Notes: generated by a model from the sequence alone, not told the origin. A stretch of 8,823 nt of DNA from Candidatus Omnitrophota bacterium (GCA_016939345.1 JAFGHG010000150.1:1-8823), one strand, 5' to 3'. Counted from the first letter of the stretch, positions 1-6,181 are shown. Numbers and translations are program-made.

Positions 1-408
1 CAAGGGCCTCAATCCAAAGACAACACCCAGCAACCCAATACTCAAAACCAGAAATTCACCCCTCAGGACAGGGATTTTTCAGACTGGCAAGGGCATCAAT
101 CCAATAATGATGGGAAACTTCCGCAGTTTGAGAAGAAGGATTTTTCAGGCTGGAACAGCAAGCCTAAGAGCTCTAGCAAAAAGTACAAAAACCAGGAAGA
201 GGATTTTACAGATTGGGGGCATCCTATCGCACAGGAGGACAAGAGAATAATTGCACAAGAAAGTGATAATTATCAAAGAAACGGCAGGATGCAAAGCCCA
301 GCAAATAGATATTCATCTAACTCAAACAGTAAAGCTAAACAGGAAAGAAGCTTAAATCCAGTTGAAAACAGGGAATTTGATGACTGGCAATCAGATACAG
401 TGCAATAG
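1..408 (+). CDS. C-terminal part of a disordered Q/N/S-rich protein with repeated DFxDW motifs (5' end outside window)
   Basis: Frame 1 is open from the first base to TAG at 406-408, giving 135 residues with no start inside the window that needs to be invoked, so the gene is truncated at the window edge. The fragment is very rich in Gln, Asn, Ser, Lys and Asp, has almost no hydrophobic runs, and is probably intrinsically disordered. The short motif [D/E]-F-[S/T/D]-[D/G]-W occurs four times, at fragment residues 25-29, 47-51, 68-72 and 125-129. All four Trp residues of the fragment are inside these motifs. No catalytic domain, transmembrane segment or signal is visible. I do not recognise the family. 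The tail may belong to a larger protein whose folded part lies upstream. No clear terminator follows; only an A5T5 palindrome (413-422) is seen after the stop. Confidence 0.75.
   Translation, partial: QGPQSKDNTQQPNTQNQKFTPQDRDFSDWQGHQSNNDGKLPQFEKKDFSGWNSKPKSSSKKYKNQEEDFTDWGHPIAQEDKRIIAQESDNYQRNGRMQSPANRYSSNSNSKAKQERSLNPVENREFDDWQSDTVQ
73..390 (+). repeat. Four copies of a [DE]Fx[DG]W short linear motif
   Basis: The copies are encoded at 73-90 (DFSDWQ), 139-156 (DFSGWN), 202-219 (DFTDWG) and 373-390 (EFDDWQ). The first three are spaced 22 and 21 residues apart and the last 57 residues further on. Linkers between copies are not alike, so only the aromatic-acidic core is kept. This looks like selection on a peptide motif rather than a recent DNA duplication. 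Confidence 0.7.
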
Positions 409-547
409 AGCCAAAAATTTTTAAAGCATAAAGCATATTGAGGGTTAAATGAGTTATCTATCCTAGGCGACAATTTCTGCCCGAATCAGGAGCATTTACC
501 GACATTAGAGAGATTATTCCTGGCTAAGATATTTGCTTTTAGGTCCG

Positions 548-562
548 TAACAGGGCCTGTTA
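548..562. promoter_or_regulatory. Perfect 7+1+7 dyad upstream of the HD-GYP gene
   Basis: TAACAGG-G-CCTGTTA is a perfect inverted repeat with a single central base, ending 18 bp before the ATG at 581. It could be an operator for a dimeric regulator or part of a leader hairpin. The rest of the 409-580 gap shows no convincing -35/-10 pair, no terminator with a U-run, and no recognisable riboswitch. The role is inferred from symmetry and position only. Confidence 0.4.
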
Positions 563-580
563 AAGCCGGTTGATTTTTGT

Positions 581-2611
581 ATGAATAATTACTTAAACAT
601 AAACTCATTGCCATTTTTATTTACCTCTGCGCTATTTTTCATTTTTCCTCTTTTTGTCTGGGCAAGAAACAAAAAATCATCTGTTGCAAGAAGCTTTTTT
701 ATCCTTGGTCTCAGTTCTTCAGTTTGGCAGTTCCCTTATTTTGTAGGATACAACATCAGTGATATCGCGGTAATATCTGTCTGGTATAGAATAGCCTATT
801 CAGGACTGGCTTTTGTGCCATCCGCGGTATACCATTTTATAATATCTTTTTTAGGGCTTAGAAAAAGATGGCTGGTCTCTTCTTTTTATGCAATTTCCTT
901 TATCTTTTTTTTCATCGTCCACAAGAGCAATTTTGTCATGGAGGGTGCAAGAATGTATTCTTGGGGCAGCTGCGCTGTTCCAGGTCCAGGCTATAATTTT
1001 TTCCTACTACTTCTGATAAGCCCTTTTTTCCTGTCTTTGCTTTGTTTATATAGAGAATACAGAAAGACAGAATCTCCTTACAGGAAGAAGAGGACCATGT
1101 ATTTCTTGATAACTCTGCCCATTGCCTACTTGGCTATGATAGACAGTTTTTCAGTCCAAGGCCTTAATGTCTATCCTATTGGATTCATTCCTTTATTGTT
1201 TTTCGGCATTTCTACTTCTTTTGCTATTGTGCGTTATAGGCTTCTTGATTTGGAAGTCATCGTGAAAAAAGCAACAATGATCGTATCAGCCTTTATAATA
1301 GCATTCAGTTTTATCTATGTTTGCGCTTTATATCTTCAGCCCCATTCTTATTCTATGCTTGGAGAGAACTGGATATTCTTTCCTATCAGCTTAACAATGA
1401 TTGTAGGCTTTGGCCTGTTTAATTTTATAAATTTTGTAAAACGCATACAGGAAACAGAGCTTTCAAAAAGATTTTCGTACCGGCCGATACTTAAAAAGGA
1501 AGCGCTAAGAGTATCAACCGCCAGAAACATTAATGAGCTGGCATGCTATCTGGTCCGCGACTTAAGCAGCTGGGTAAAGTTAGATTACGTAGGGTTGTTC
1601 ATACTAGAAAACCATGTAAAAAGATTTATGCTGGCCAGGGATTTTTCCCGCAAAATAAAATCCCGTAAACTTCCCCCGGAAACATATCTGCCGCTTGACA
1701 GCGCGCTGGTCAGGATTTTGGATAAGGAACGAAAACCCTTGATTTTAAGCGAACAGGGCTATTTTCTGGGAACTATGAACAGTGAACAGCAGAGTAAGGA
1801 TTTCAGGCGCAGGGTAATAGATGATATGATAAGGCTTAATGCTGAAATATGCATACCTTGTTTTTGCCAGGGTAATCTTACGGCTTTTATCAATCTGGGA
1901 AACAAAGTCAATCCTAACGAGATAATAACTAACGAAGATATTGATATATTTTCTTCGCTGTCTAATACCATAGCCCGGGGAATACACGACTTTATGCTCG
2001 AGAAAGAAAAAACCAGGCTGATAGTAGCCTCGCAGAATACGATCATAAGCGCAATAGAGGCAAGGGATTCTTATACTCGCGGCCACACCGATAGAGTAGC
2101 TATGTACACTACTCTTATCGGCGAGCAGATGGCAAGATTTTTTAAAAATGTTTCCGATGACCTCTATAACTTGAATTGGAGCGCACAGCTTCATGATGTG
2201 GGTAAAATCGGCATACCAGATAGTATTTTACTTAAGCCGTTTTCTTTGTCCGAAGATGAGTGGAAGAAAGTAAAAGAGCACCCTTTAAACGGGGTAAAAA
2301 TAGTAAGTCCGGTAAGTGAGTGGCTGGGAGAAGATATCATATCCGGAATACTTCATCATCATGAGAACTATGACGGTTCGGGCTATCCTAGCGGTCAAGC
2401 CGGCAAGCAAATACATATATTCGCCAGGATTATCAGGGTTGCTGACGCTTTTGACGCTATGACAAGTGACAGGCCTTATAGGCCGGCATTAGAAAAAATC
2501 GAGGCTTTTAAAGAGCTTGATAAATTTAAAGGTTTATATTTTGATCCGCAAGTTGTCGATATCTTCAAATATCTTCATAAAGGCAGCATAGAGCTCAGCA
2601 TCCCCGTATGA
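581..2611 (+). CDS. Membrane sensor with GAF domain and HD-GYP c-di-GMP phosphodiesterase domain
   Basis: This 676-residue protein has three parts. Residues 1 to about 290 contain eight or nine hydrophobic segments (roughly 11-28, 39-56, 64-93, 99-115, 139-157, 174-188, 196-217, 235-254, 264-285) and resemble the multi-pass N-terminal sensor region found on some histidine kinases. Residues about 312-465 look like a GAF domain. Residues about 480-676 are an HD-GYP domain with its metal and catalytic signature intact: H502, H538-D539 in HDVGKIGIPD, H567, H593-H594-E595, the DGSGYP loop at 598-603, and D622 in VADAFDAMTSDRPYR. HD-GYP domains hydrolyse c-di-GMP to pGpG or GMP on the cytoplasmic side of the membrane, so the protein likely couples an envelope or small-ligand signal to c-di-GMP breakdown. 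The ATG at 581 is the first usable start, because an in-frame TAA lies at 548-550. It has no Shine-Dalgarno sequence. The c-di-GMP activity is inferred from intact motifs. Confidence 0.93.
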   Translation: MNNYLNINSLPFLFTSALFFIFPLFVWARNKKSSVARSFFILGLSSSVWQFPYFVGYNISDIAVISVWYRIAYSGLAFVPSAVYHFIISFLGLRKRWLVSSFYAISFIFFFIVHKSNFVMEGARMYSWGSCAVPGPGYNFFLLLLISPFFLSLLCLYREYRKTESPYRKKRTMYFLITLPIAYLAMIDSFSVQGLNVYPIGFIPLLFFGISTSFAIVRYRLLDLEVIVKKATMIVSAFIIAFSFIYVCALYLQPHSYSMLGENWIFFPISLTMIVGFGLFNFINFVKRIQETELSKRFSYRPILKKEALRVSTARNINELACYLVRDLSSWVKLDYVGLFILENHVKRFMLARDFSRKIKSRKLPPETYLPLDSALVRILDKERKPLILSEQGYFLGTMNSEQQSKDFRRRVIDDMIRLNAEICIPCFCQGNLTAFINLGNKVNPNEIITNEDIDIFSSLSNTIARGIHDFMLEKEKTRLIVASQNTIISAIEARDSYTRGHTDRVAMYTTLIGEQMARFFKNVSDDLYNLNWSAQLHDVGKIGIPDSILLKPFSLSEDEWKKVKEHPLNGVKIVSPVSEWLGEDIISGILHHHENYDGSGYPSGQAGKQIHIFARIIRVADAFDAMTSDRPYRPALEKIEAFKELDKFKGLYFDPQVVDIFKYLHKGSIELSIPV

Positions 2612-2627
2612 AATTGTTTTTTGCAAA

Positions 2628-2656
2628 TTGACTTTTTCCCTCTTTTTATGTAAACT
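2628..2656 (+). promoter_or_regulatory. Sigma-70-type promoter of the flavodoxin-like gene
   Basis: TTGACT (2628-2633, 5 of 6 to consensus) and TAAACT (2651-2656, 4 of 6) are separated by exactly 17 bp. Standard geometry puts +1 at 2663, which is the G of the GTG start codon, so the transcript may have no leader. Confidence 0.55.
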
Positions 2657-2662
2657 TAATAT

Positions 2663-3166
2663 GTGAAGATCCTGGCAGTTTATTATTCCCACCACGGCAA
2701 CACTTCCTATGTCATCCATAAACTAATTGTTGGATTAGGCAACATAGGGGAGGTTACTCATGCCAAATTAGACTATAAGAGAGGAAAGAAGAACCTGTTT
2801 AAACGCATACTTTTTAAGCTCGTACCTACTGCTGTTGAGCTGGTGCCTGTTCCTGATAATTTAAAAGATTATGATATTTTATGCCTGGGCATACCAGTGC
2901 TTGCCGGTTTACCTTCTTCATGTGTAACAAAATATCTACATATTTGTAAGAATATCAAAAATAAAATAGTGCTTTGTTGTTATGTTTACGGCTTCGAAGC
3001 TAACGCTAAAGTTTGTTCCCGTTTTGTAAGGGATATTTTAGAAAGAAGAGGAAAGCCCACTATTGTGGAGATGTTTGTTCCCTGGGTAAATATCCATATA
3101 GAAGAAGAGGTCGATAAGATAGTCGCAAAGGCAATAGAGGACTTAAAAGCCGTCTCACCTAAATAA
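2663..3166 (+). CDS. Flavodoxin-fold protein, probably FMN-binding
   Basis: The 167-residue product starts with a beta strand and phosphate-binding loop typical of flavodoxins (KILAVYYSHHGNTSYV, residues 2-17), where S9, G12, N13 and T14 would hold the FMN phosphate. A second strand-loop (YDILCLGIPVLAGLPSS) matches the region that usually flanks the isoalloxazine ring. Length fits a single flavodoxin domain. It is a cytosolic electron carrier or an NAD(P)H-dependent reductase/flavin protein; the partner is unknown. The start is GTG at 2663: the ATG at 2661 runs straight into TGA, and no Shine-Dalgarno is present. A promoter sits immediately upstream. The gene converges on the minus-strand RNA at 3190-3354. 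Fold assignment is fairly sure, biochemical role is not. Confidence 0.85.
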   Translation: MKILAVYYSHHGNTSYVIHKLIVGLGNIGEVTHAKLDYKRGKKNLFKRILFKLVPTAVELVPVPDNLKDYDILCLGIPVLAGLPSSCVTKYLHICKNIKNKIVLCCYVYGFEANAKVCSRFVRDILERRGKPTIVEMFVPWVNIHIEEEVDKIVAKAIEDLKAVSPK

Positions 3167-3189
3167 TAACCTTCCTTATTTTAAATCCT

Positions 3190-3207
3190 AAAAAAAAAGA
3201 CCCTACC
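3190..3207 (-). terminator. U9 tract after the 3' stem arm of the minus-strand RNA
   Basis: On the minus strand the GGTAGGG stem arm (3207-3201) is followed by TC and nine T residues (3198-3190). The stem is part of a long-range pairing rather than a compact terminator hairpin, so termination here is likely but not certain. Confidence 0.45.
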
Positions 3208-3354
3208 ATAAGTCCGTCAGAGGATGTTGCTAATAGTTCTTTTCTCATGCAAGTGGGTGCCTCATCTTTAAGGCCAAGGCCGAAAAGAGAATTTGGCCCC
3301 CTGTAAATGCTTGTAAGCCAAAGCAACATCCCAAAAAGACGAAACAGGTAGGGC
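3190..3354 (-). ncRNA. Candidate rod-shaped structured RNA with 6S-like architecture
   Basis: On the minus strand a long imperfect hairpin covers the whole interval. Outer stem: CCCTACC (complement of 3347-3353) pairs with GGTAGGG (complement of 3201-3207). Next come a minor CGTC/GACG pairing (3338-3341 with 3215-3218) and a perfect 10-bp stem GGATGTTGCT/AGCAACATCC (3322-3331 with 3222-3231). Two open strands of about 20 nt follow, then an apical stem GGGGGCC/GGCACCC with one mismatch (3295-3301 with 3255-3261), topped by AAAGA/TCTTT-type pairing and a GGC-CAAG-GCC tip. The RNA would start at G3354 or C3353, right where the stem opens, and ends in U9 (3198-3190) directly after the 3' stem arm. 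Closing stem, large central bubble and apical stem are the plan of 6S RNA, an RNA polymerase inhibitor. No diagnostic 6S primary sequence could be confirmed, so another RNA class is possible. Confidence 0.6.
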
Positions 3355-3359
3355 AGATA

Positions 3360-3388
3360 ATTATAGCAGTAATTTACCTTCATTAAAA
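3360..3388 (-). promoter_or_regulatory. Extended -10 promoter for the minus-strand RNA
   Basis: Read on the minus strand, TGC-TATAAT occupies 3368-3360: a consensus -10 hexamer with the TGn extension. A weak -35 (TTTTAA, 3388-3383) lies 17 bp upstream. Predicted +1 is 3353-3354, matching the first base of the RNA's closing stem. Confidence 0.6.
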
Positions 3389-3424
3389 GCCATTTTTTTG
3401 CTTTATAATTAAAGCCAAAATTAT

Positions 3425-3438
3425 AGTATAATTATACT
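3425..3438. promoter_or_regulatory. 14-bp perfect palindrome containing -10 hexamers on both strands
   Basis: AGTATAATTATACT is a perfect palindrome. It contains TATAAT on the + strand (3427-3432), suited to transcribing the 3479 gene with a leader of about 40 nt, and TATAAT on the minus strand (3436-3431), which would point at the structured RNA. No good -35 is seen for either. It could be a -10 element, an operator, or both. The gap also holds a GCTTTA-TAAT-TAAAGC dyad at 3400-3415. Confidence 0.45.
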
Positions 3439-3478
3439 GAAGATTATCTTTTGTTAATTTTTAAAAAAGGAGGCTCAA

Positions 3479-4147
3479 ATGAAAGGCTGGCCGGTAATTG
3501 TCGCTTTCCTTTATGGGGTTATTGTTTTGATTATTCTTTCCATCGGTTTGTTAATAGCCTTTCATCCTACGTCTAAGACATTTGGTAACGGCCCTATAGA
3601 GACTTTGCTGAATTTTTACTCACAATGGCAGGTTTGGGTTTTTTTAGCTGTGATGATAACAGCCCAGGCATGTTTATTGTTTCTTCCTGTAGCTATCGGC
3701 GGAAAAAAGCCTATAAAGCGCAGTTTGGTATTTTGGCCTATAGTTGCATCGGGATTTGTTTTTAGTATTTTATTTGCCGGGGTCTTGTTTGCTGCTTTTG
3801 AGGCGATAACCAAAGATCCTTCAGGAGAAAAGATCTGGCCGCCAGCTCTTGGCGTATTCATTTTGTCTTGGATAATCTGGGGGTATTTGTTCTACCGCTC
3901 GAGCAGAAAATCAGAGCCAAGGCAGATTTTAGAAAAACAGATGAACCTTTTATTTAAAGGAAGCATACTGGAGTTGCTTATCGCGGTTCCTTCCCACATA
4001 TACGTACGCAGCAAGGATTACTGCTGTGCCGGATTCGGTACTTTTATCGGTATCGCTTTTGGGATTTCCGTAATGATATTTTCTTTTGGTCCGGGTGTAA
4101 TTTTTTTATACTCTCAGCGCCTTGCAAGGCTTAAACAAAAAAAATAA
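3479..4147 (+). CDS. Multi-pass membrane protein of unknown function
   Basis: The 222-residue product has about five hydrophobic helices (roughly residues 6-28, 50-72, 84-107, 121-138 and 185-210). Between the fourth and fifth helices lies a distinctive stretch, ELLIAVPSHIYVRSKDYCCA, with paired Cys and a Pro-Ser-His turn. It continues into a Gly-rich last helix (GTFIGIAFGISVMIFSFGPG). This looks like a conserved functional core rather than generic membrane sequence, but I cannot name the family. The start is well supported: AAGGAGG (3467-3473) lies 5 nt before the ATG. The gene is divergent from the minus-strand RNA and shares its regulatory gap. The C-terminus is basic (QRLARLKQKK), consistent with a cytoplasmic end. 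No enzyme motif is recognisable; transporter accessory or membrane enzyme are only guesses. Confidence 0.85.
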   Translation: MKGWPVIVAFLYGVIVLIILSIGLLIAFHPTSKTFGNGPIETLLNFYSQWQVWVFLAVMITAQACLLFLPVAIGGKKPIKRSLVFWPIVASGFVFSILFAGVLFAAFEAITKDPSGEKIWPPALGVFILSWIIWGYLFYRSSRKSEPRQILEKQMNLLFKGSILELLIAVPSHIYVRSKDYCCAGFGTFIGIAFGISVMIFSFGPGVIFLYSQRLARLKQKK

Positions 4148-4171
4148 AAGCATCCGGTCGCTAGTTTTAGT

Positions 4172-4199
4172 TTGACAGGTTGACATTTTCAGATATTAT
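4172..4199 (+). promoter_or_regulatory. Strong sigma-70-type promoter for the PNPOx-like gene
   Basis: TTGACA (4172-4177, 6 of 6) and TATTAT (4194-4199, 5 of 6) are 16 bp apart. A second TTGACA lies at 4180-4185 but has no -10 at the right distance. Predicted +1 is near 4206, giving a leader of about 23 nt. Confidence 0.6.
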
Positions 4200-4228
4200 T
4201 TAGCTTAGAGTGATTAACCGAGCAGAAA

Positions 4229-4693
4229 ATGATTTCAAAAAAAATCATAGAATTTCTTGAAGACAATGAATTCCTGGCAGTTGCTACCTGCGGCCAGGAT
4301 ATGCAGCCAAATGTTTCGGCTAAATTCCTTTTGAAAGTTATCGGTGATTGCATTTATCTGGGTGATTACAATATTGACCGGACCTGGTCCAATATAAATT
4401 TTAACCCAAAGGTATCTCTTTTCAGCATGGACCTGGATACTTTAGAAGGCTATCAGATAAATGGAAAAGCAGGTATGCTTGATGAAGGTAAAATTTATGA
4501 AAGCCTCATAGAGGAATTCAACAGCAGAAAAATAAATTTTTCCACCAAAAGAGTCATAGAGTCTGTTCAAAAAGAGAAAGCCTGTAAACAGTTCGAAACG
4601 ATATTCCCTGAAACCGTAATTATCTATCGGATAAAAGTAGAAGAGATAATTGCCCTAAAACCTACAGGGCAGCTCAAACGCCAGAGGGTATGA
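4229..4693 (+). CDS. Pyridoxamine 5'-phosphate oxidase-like (split beta-barrel) flavin-binding protein
   Basis: The 154-residue product begins with a short helix (ISKKIIEFLEDNEF) followed by the strand pattern of split-barrel flavoproteins: LAVATCGQDMQPNVSAKFLL, then CIYLGDYN, then VSLFSMDLDTLEGYQINGKAGML. The phrase 'avaT..g..pnvs' near the N-terminus and a 'G.a..l' strand after it are typical of this superfamily, which binds FMN, F420 or haem. A C-terminal strand (VIIYRIKVEEIIALKPTG) closes the barrel. True PdxH proteins are longer and have a characteristic C-terminal region, absent here, so this is a general flavin-binding relative, not a confident vitamin B6 oxidase. The ATG at 4229 has only weak Shine-Dalgarno pairing (GAG near 4220). 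A promoter lies directly upstream. The substrate is unknown. Confidence 0.8.
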   Translation: MISKKIIEFLEDNEFLAVATCGQDMQPNVSAKFLLKVIGDCIYLGDYNIDRTWSNINFNPKVSLFSMDLDTLEGYQINGKAGMLDEGKIYESLIEEFNSRKINFSTKRVIESVQKEKACKQFETIFPETVIIYRIKVEEIIALKPTGQLKRQRV

Positions 4694-4736
4694 TCAATCG
4701 GATTTATTCCAGGCTCATCGCTTAAAGGAGGTAAGG

Positions 4737-5102
4737 ATGCCAGCATGGGACGGCATAGACAGAAGGAGGTTTGTAAGAGTCAAAGTTTATTTTAAGACCA
4801 ATGTTTCTGAAAAAGAAAAGTTTTCTATCAGTTCGTTTGCAGAAGAGCTTAGTCAGAGCGGTATCAGGATAAGCATTAAAAGAGAGCTGGATGTTTTTTC
4901 TCTGGTTGACCTTGAGATCTTTCTGCGAGAAGAGCCTATTGTCTGCCAGGGCAAAGTAATCTGGGTGAAGAAAGTAGAAGGAGAACATATAGAAGGCGGA
5001 GTTATTTTTGATGTGGGCCTAAAGCTGCGCAAGATCTCTGTAGAAGACAGGCTTCTGATAAAGACATTTGTGGCCCAGAAAAAAAAGGAAAAGAAAATAT
5101 AG
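4737..5102 (+). CDS. PilZ-domain protein, probable c-di-GMP receptor
   Basis: The 121-residue protein is a single PilZ domain. The N-terminal Arg motif is present (DRRRFVRV, residues 8-15, with R10 and R14 as the RxxxR pair). The second motif is ELSQSG (residues 37-42), where the usual Asp or Asn is replaced by Glu, while Ser39 and Gly42 are kept. The later strand pattern GKVIWVKK...GGVIF is also typical. PilZ domains bind c-di-GMP and act on motility, pili or polysaccharide machinery; the Glu substitution may alter affinity. The start is secure: AAAGGAGGT (4724-4732 region) lies about 5 nt before the ATG. A Lys-rich tail ends the protein. The downstream pilin-like gene begins 10 nt after the stop, so the two are probably cotranscribed. 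The HD-GYP enzyme in this window is the likely counterpart in c-di-GMP turnover (inference). Confidence 0.9.
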   Translation: MPAWDGIDRRRFVRVKVYFKTNVSEKEKFSISSFAEELSQSGIRISIKRELDVFSLVDLEIFLREEPIVCQGKVIWVKKVEGEHIEGGVIFDVGLKLRKISVEDRLLIKTFVAQKKKEKKI

Positions 5103-5112
5103 GTATTTTATT

Positions 5113-5415
5113 TTGAGAAAAAGTTATTTTACTTTGCTGGGTTTGGTCATAGTAATACTGATAATATCAGTTTTGACTTGTCTGATGATAAATGCTTATT
5201 TTTTCAGAAGTTTGAGCGAAGAAGTTGACAAAAATAATCAAGAAAACAGCCAGCAGGCTTTAGAGGCCGATGCCGGCTCTCTAGAACCATATAAGTCTTT
5301 GGATACGGATTCCACAAAGCCTAATTCGGCCATTGATGCTGCACATCAAGCCATAGATGTTTATAACAAGAACGTTATAGAACGTCAGAAACAATATGAT
5401 GACCTGAGGCAGTAG
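5113..5415 (+). CDS. Small single-pass protein with degenerate type IV pilin-like N-terminus
   Basis: With TTG at 5113 as start, preceded by AGGT (5101-5104) at 8 nt, the product is 100 residues. A further-upstream in-frame TTG (5068) would overlap PilZ by 35 nt and add a basic stretch, so it is less likely. The N-terminus MRKSYFTLLGLVIVILIIS resembles the pilin signature (K/R-G|FTLIEL) followed by a single hydrophobic helix up to about residue 28. However, the cleavage Gly is replaced by Tyr and Glu5 by Gly. The remaining 70 residues are hydrophilic and acidic, ending in a possible helix (AAHQAIDVYNKNVIERQKQY). It could be a pseudopilin-like subunit, or simply a bitopic inner membrane protein with chance resemblance. 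Gene position right behind PilZ favours a common unit. I do not recognise a named family. Confidence 0.65.
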   Translation: MRKSYFTLLGLVIVILIISVLTCLMINAYFFRSLSEEVDKNNQENSQQALEADAGSLEPYKSLDTDSTKPNSAIDAAHQAIDVYNKNVIERQKQYDDLRQ

Positions 5416-5467
5416 TTGTCTAGTTTGTTAAGGGTTACTCCTTCTTTCCGCTATCCCTAAAAAATCC

Positions 5468-6181
5468 ATGTCGAGCAAAATAGCAGAGATCAGGGCGCAA
5501 TTAAATAAGCTTTCTGAACCGAAAAAGGCGCAGGTGCTAAAAAGTTTTTTTAAAACCGGCTCAGGCCAGTATGCCGAAGGTGATATTTTTCTGGGGGTTG
5601 CTGTTCCACAGCTGAGGGAGCTGGCCAGAACCTACAAAGATATCTCGCTACAGAATTTATTAATTTTTTTTCATTCTCCTATTCACGAAGAAAGACTGCT
5701 GGCTCTTTTGGTGTTAGTATCAAAGTATAAGACAGCGGCCGATAAGGCCTTAAAAAGGTCGGTTTATTGCCTTTATCTGAAAAATATCAAATATGTTAAT
5801 AACTGGGATCTGGTCGATTTGACAGCCCACCATATAATCGGTGATTATCTTTTTGACAAGGATAAAGATACAATTTACAAACTCGCCGGTTCCGAAGTCA
5901 TTTGGCAAAGACGCATTGCTATAGTTTCAACCTTTTTCTATATTAAAAAAAATATATTTAACCACACCTTAGATGTAGCGGCAATGCTTTTATATGACAG
6001 CGCAGACCTGATTCATAAGGCTGTGGGCTGGATGCTTCGTGAAGTAGGCAAAAGAAACAGGTCTGAAGAGGAAGTTTTTTTAAAAAAACATTACAAAACC
6101 ATGCCCAGGACTATGCTGCGTTACGCAATTGAAAGGTTTCCTGAAAAATCAAGGCAGGCTTACTTGAAATCAAAGGTTTGA
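5468..6181 (+). CDS. AlkD-type DNA alkylation repair glycosylase
   Basis: The 237-residue product has the all-helical HEAT-like architecture and length of AlkD proteins, which excise positively charged alkylated bases such as 3-methyladenine and 7-methylguanine. Key residues known from Bacillus cereus AlkD are present at matching places: W113 and D117 in NNWDLVD (equivalent to W109 and D113) and W188 in AVGWMLREVGK (equivalent to W187). Other family marks are GVAVPQLRELA near residue 43, HEERLLAL at 73-80, WQRRIAIV around 146-153 and the terminal YAIERFP. Activity on alkylated DNA is therefore likely. The ATG at 5468 lacks a Shine-Dalgarno sequence, and no convincing promoter is seen in the 52-bp gap, so it may be read with the upstream genes. 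It has no functional link to its neighbours that I can see. Confidence 0.93.
   Translation: MSSKIAEIRAQLNKLSEPKKAQVLKSFFKTGSGQYAEGDIFLGVAVPQLRELARTYKDISLQNLLIFFHSPIHEERLLALLVLVSKYKTAADKALKRSVYCLYLKNIKYVNNWDLVDLTAHHIIGDYLFDKDKDTIYKLAGSEVIWQRRIAIVSTFFYIKKNIFNHTLDVAAMLLYDSADLIHKAVGWMLREVGKRNRSEEEVFLKKHYKTMPRTMLRYAIERFPEKSRQAYLKSKV

Noticed and set aside
442..573. 43-codon open frame in the gap before the HD-GYP gene
   Set aside because: It has no ATG, GTG or TTG start with a ribosome binding site and no recognisable sequence.
409..580. Possible c-di-GMP riboswitch upstream of the HD-GYP gene (CAGGGC and AAAGCCGG strings)
   Set aside because: The two strings are only a few bases apart and are part of the 15-nt dyad; the paired stems and spacing of a GEMM-type aptamer are absent.
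1745..2194. 149-codon minus-strand open frame inside the HD-GYP gene
   Set aside because: It lies wholly antisense to the clear GAF and HD-GYP coding sequence and has no start signals or family resemblance.
3159..3383. 74-codon open frame on the minus strand between two + strand genes
   Set aside because: No Shine-Dalgarno before its ATG, its frame runs through the paired arms of the structured RNA and past the U-tract, and the peptide resembles no family I know. It is better explained as a chance frame across the RNA gene, though a small protein cannot be fully excluded.
5068..5112. Earlier TTG start for the pilin-like protein
   Set aside because: It would overlap the PilZ gene by 35 nt and add a basic stretch before the pilin-like signature; TTG 5113 has AGGT at good spacing and follows the PilZ stop.
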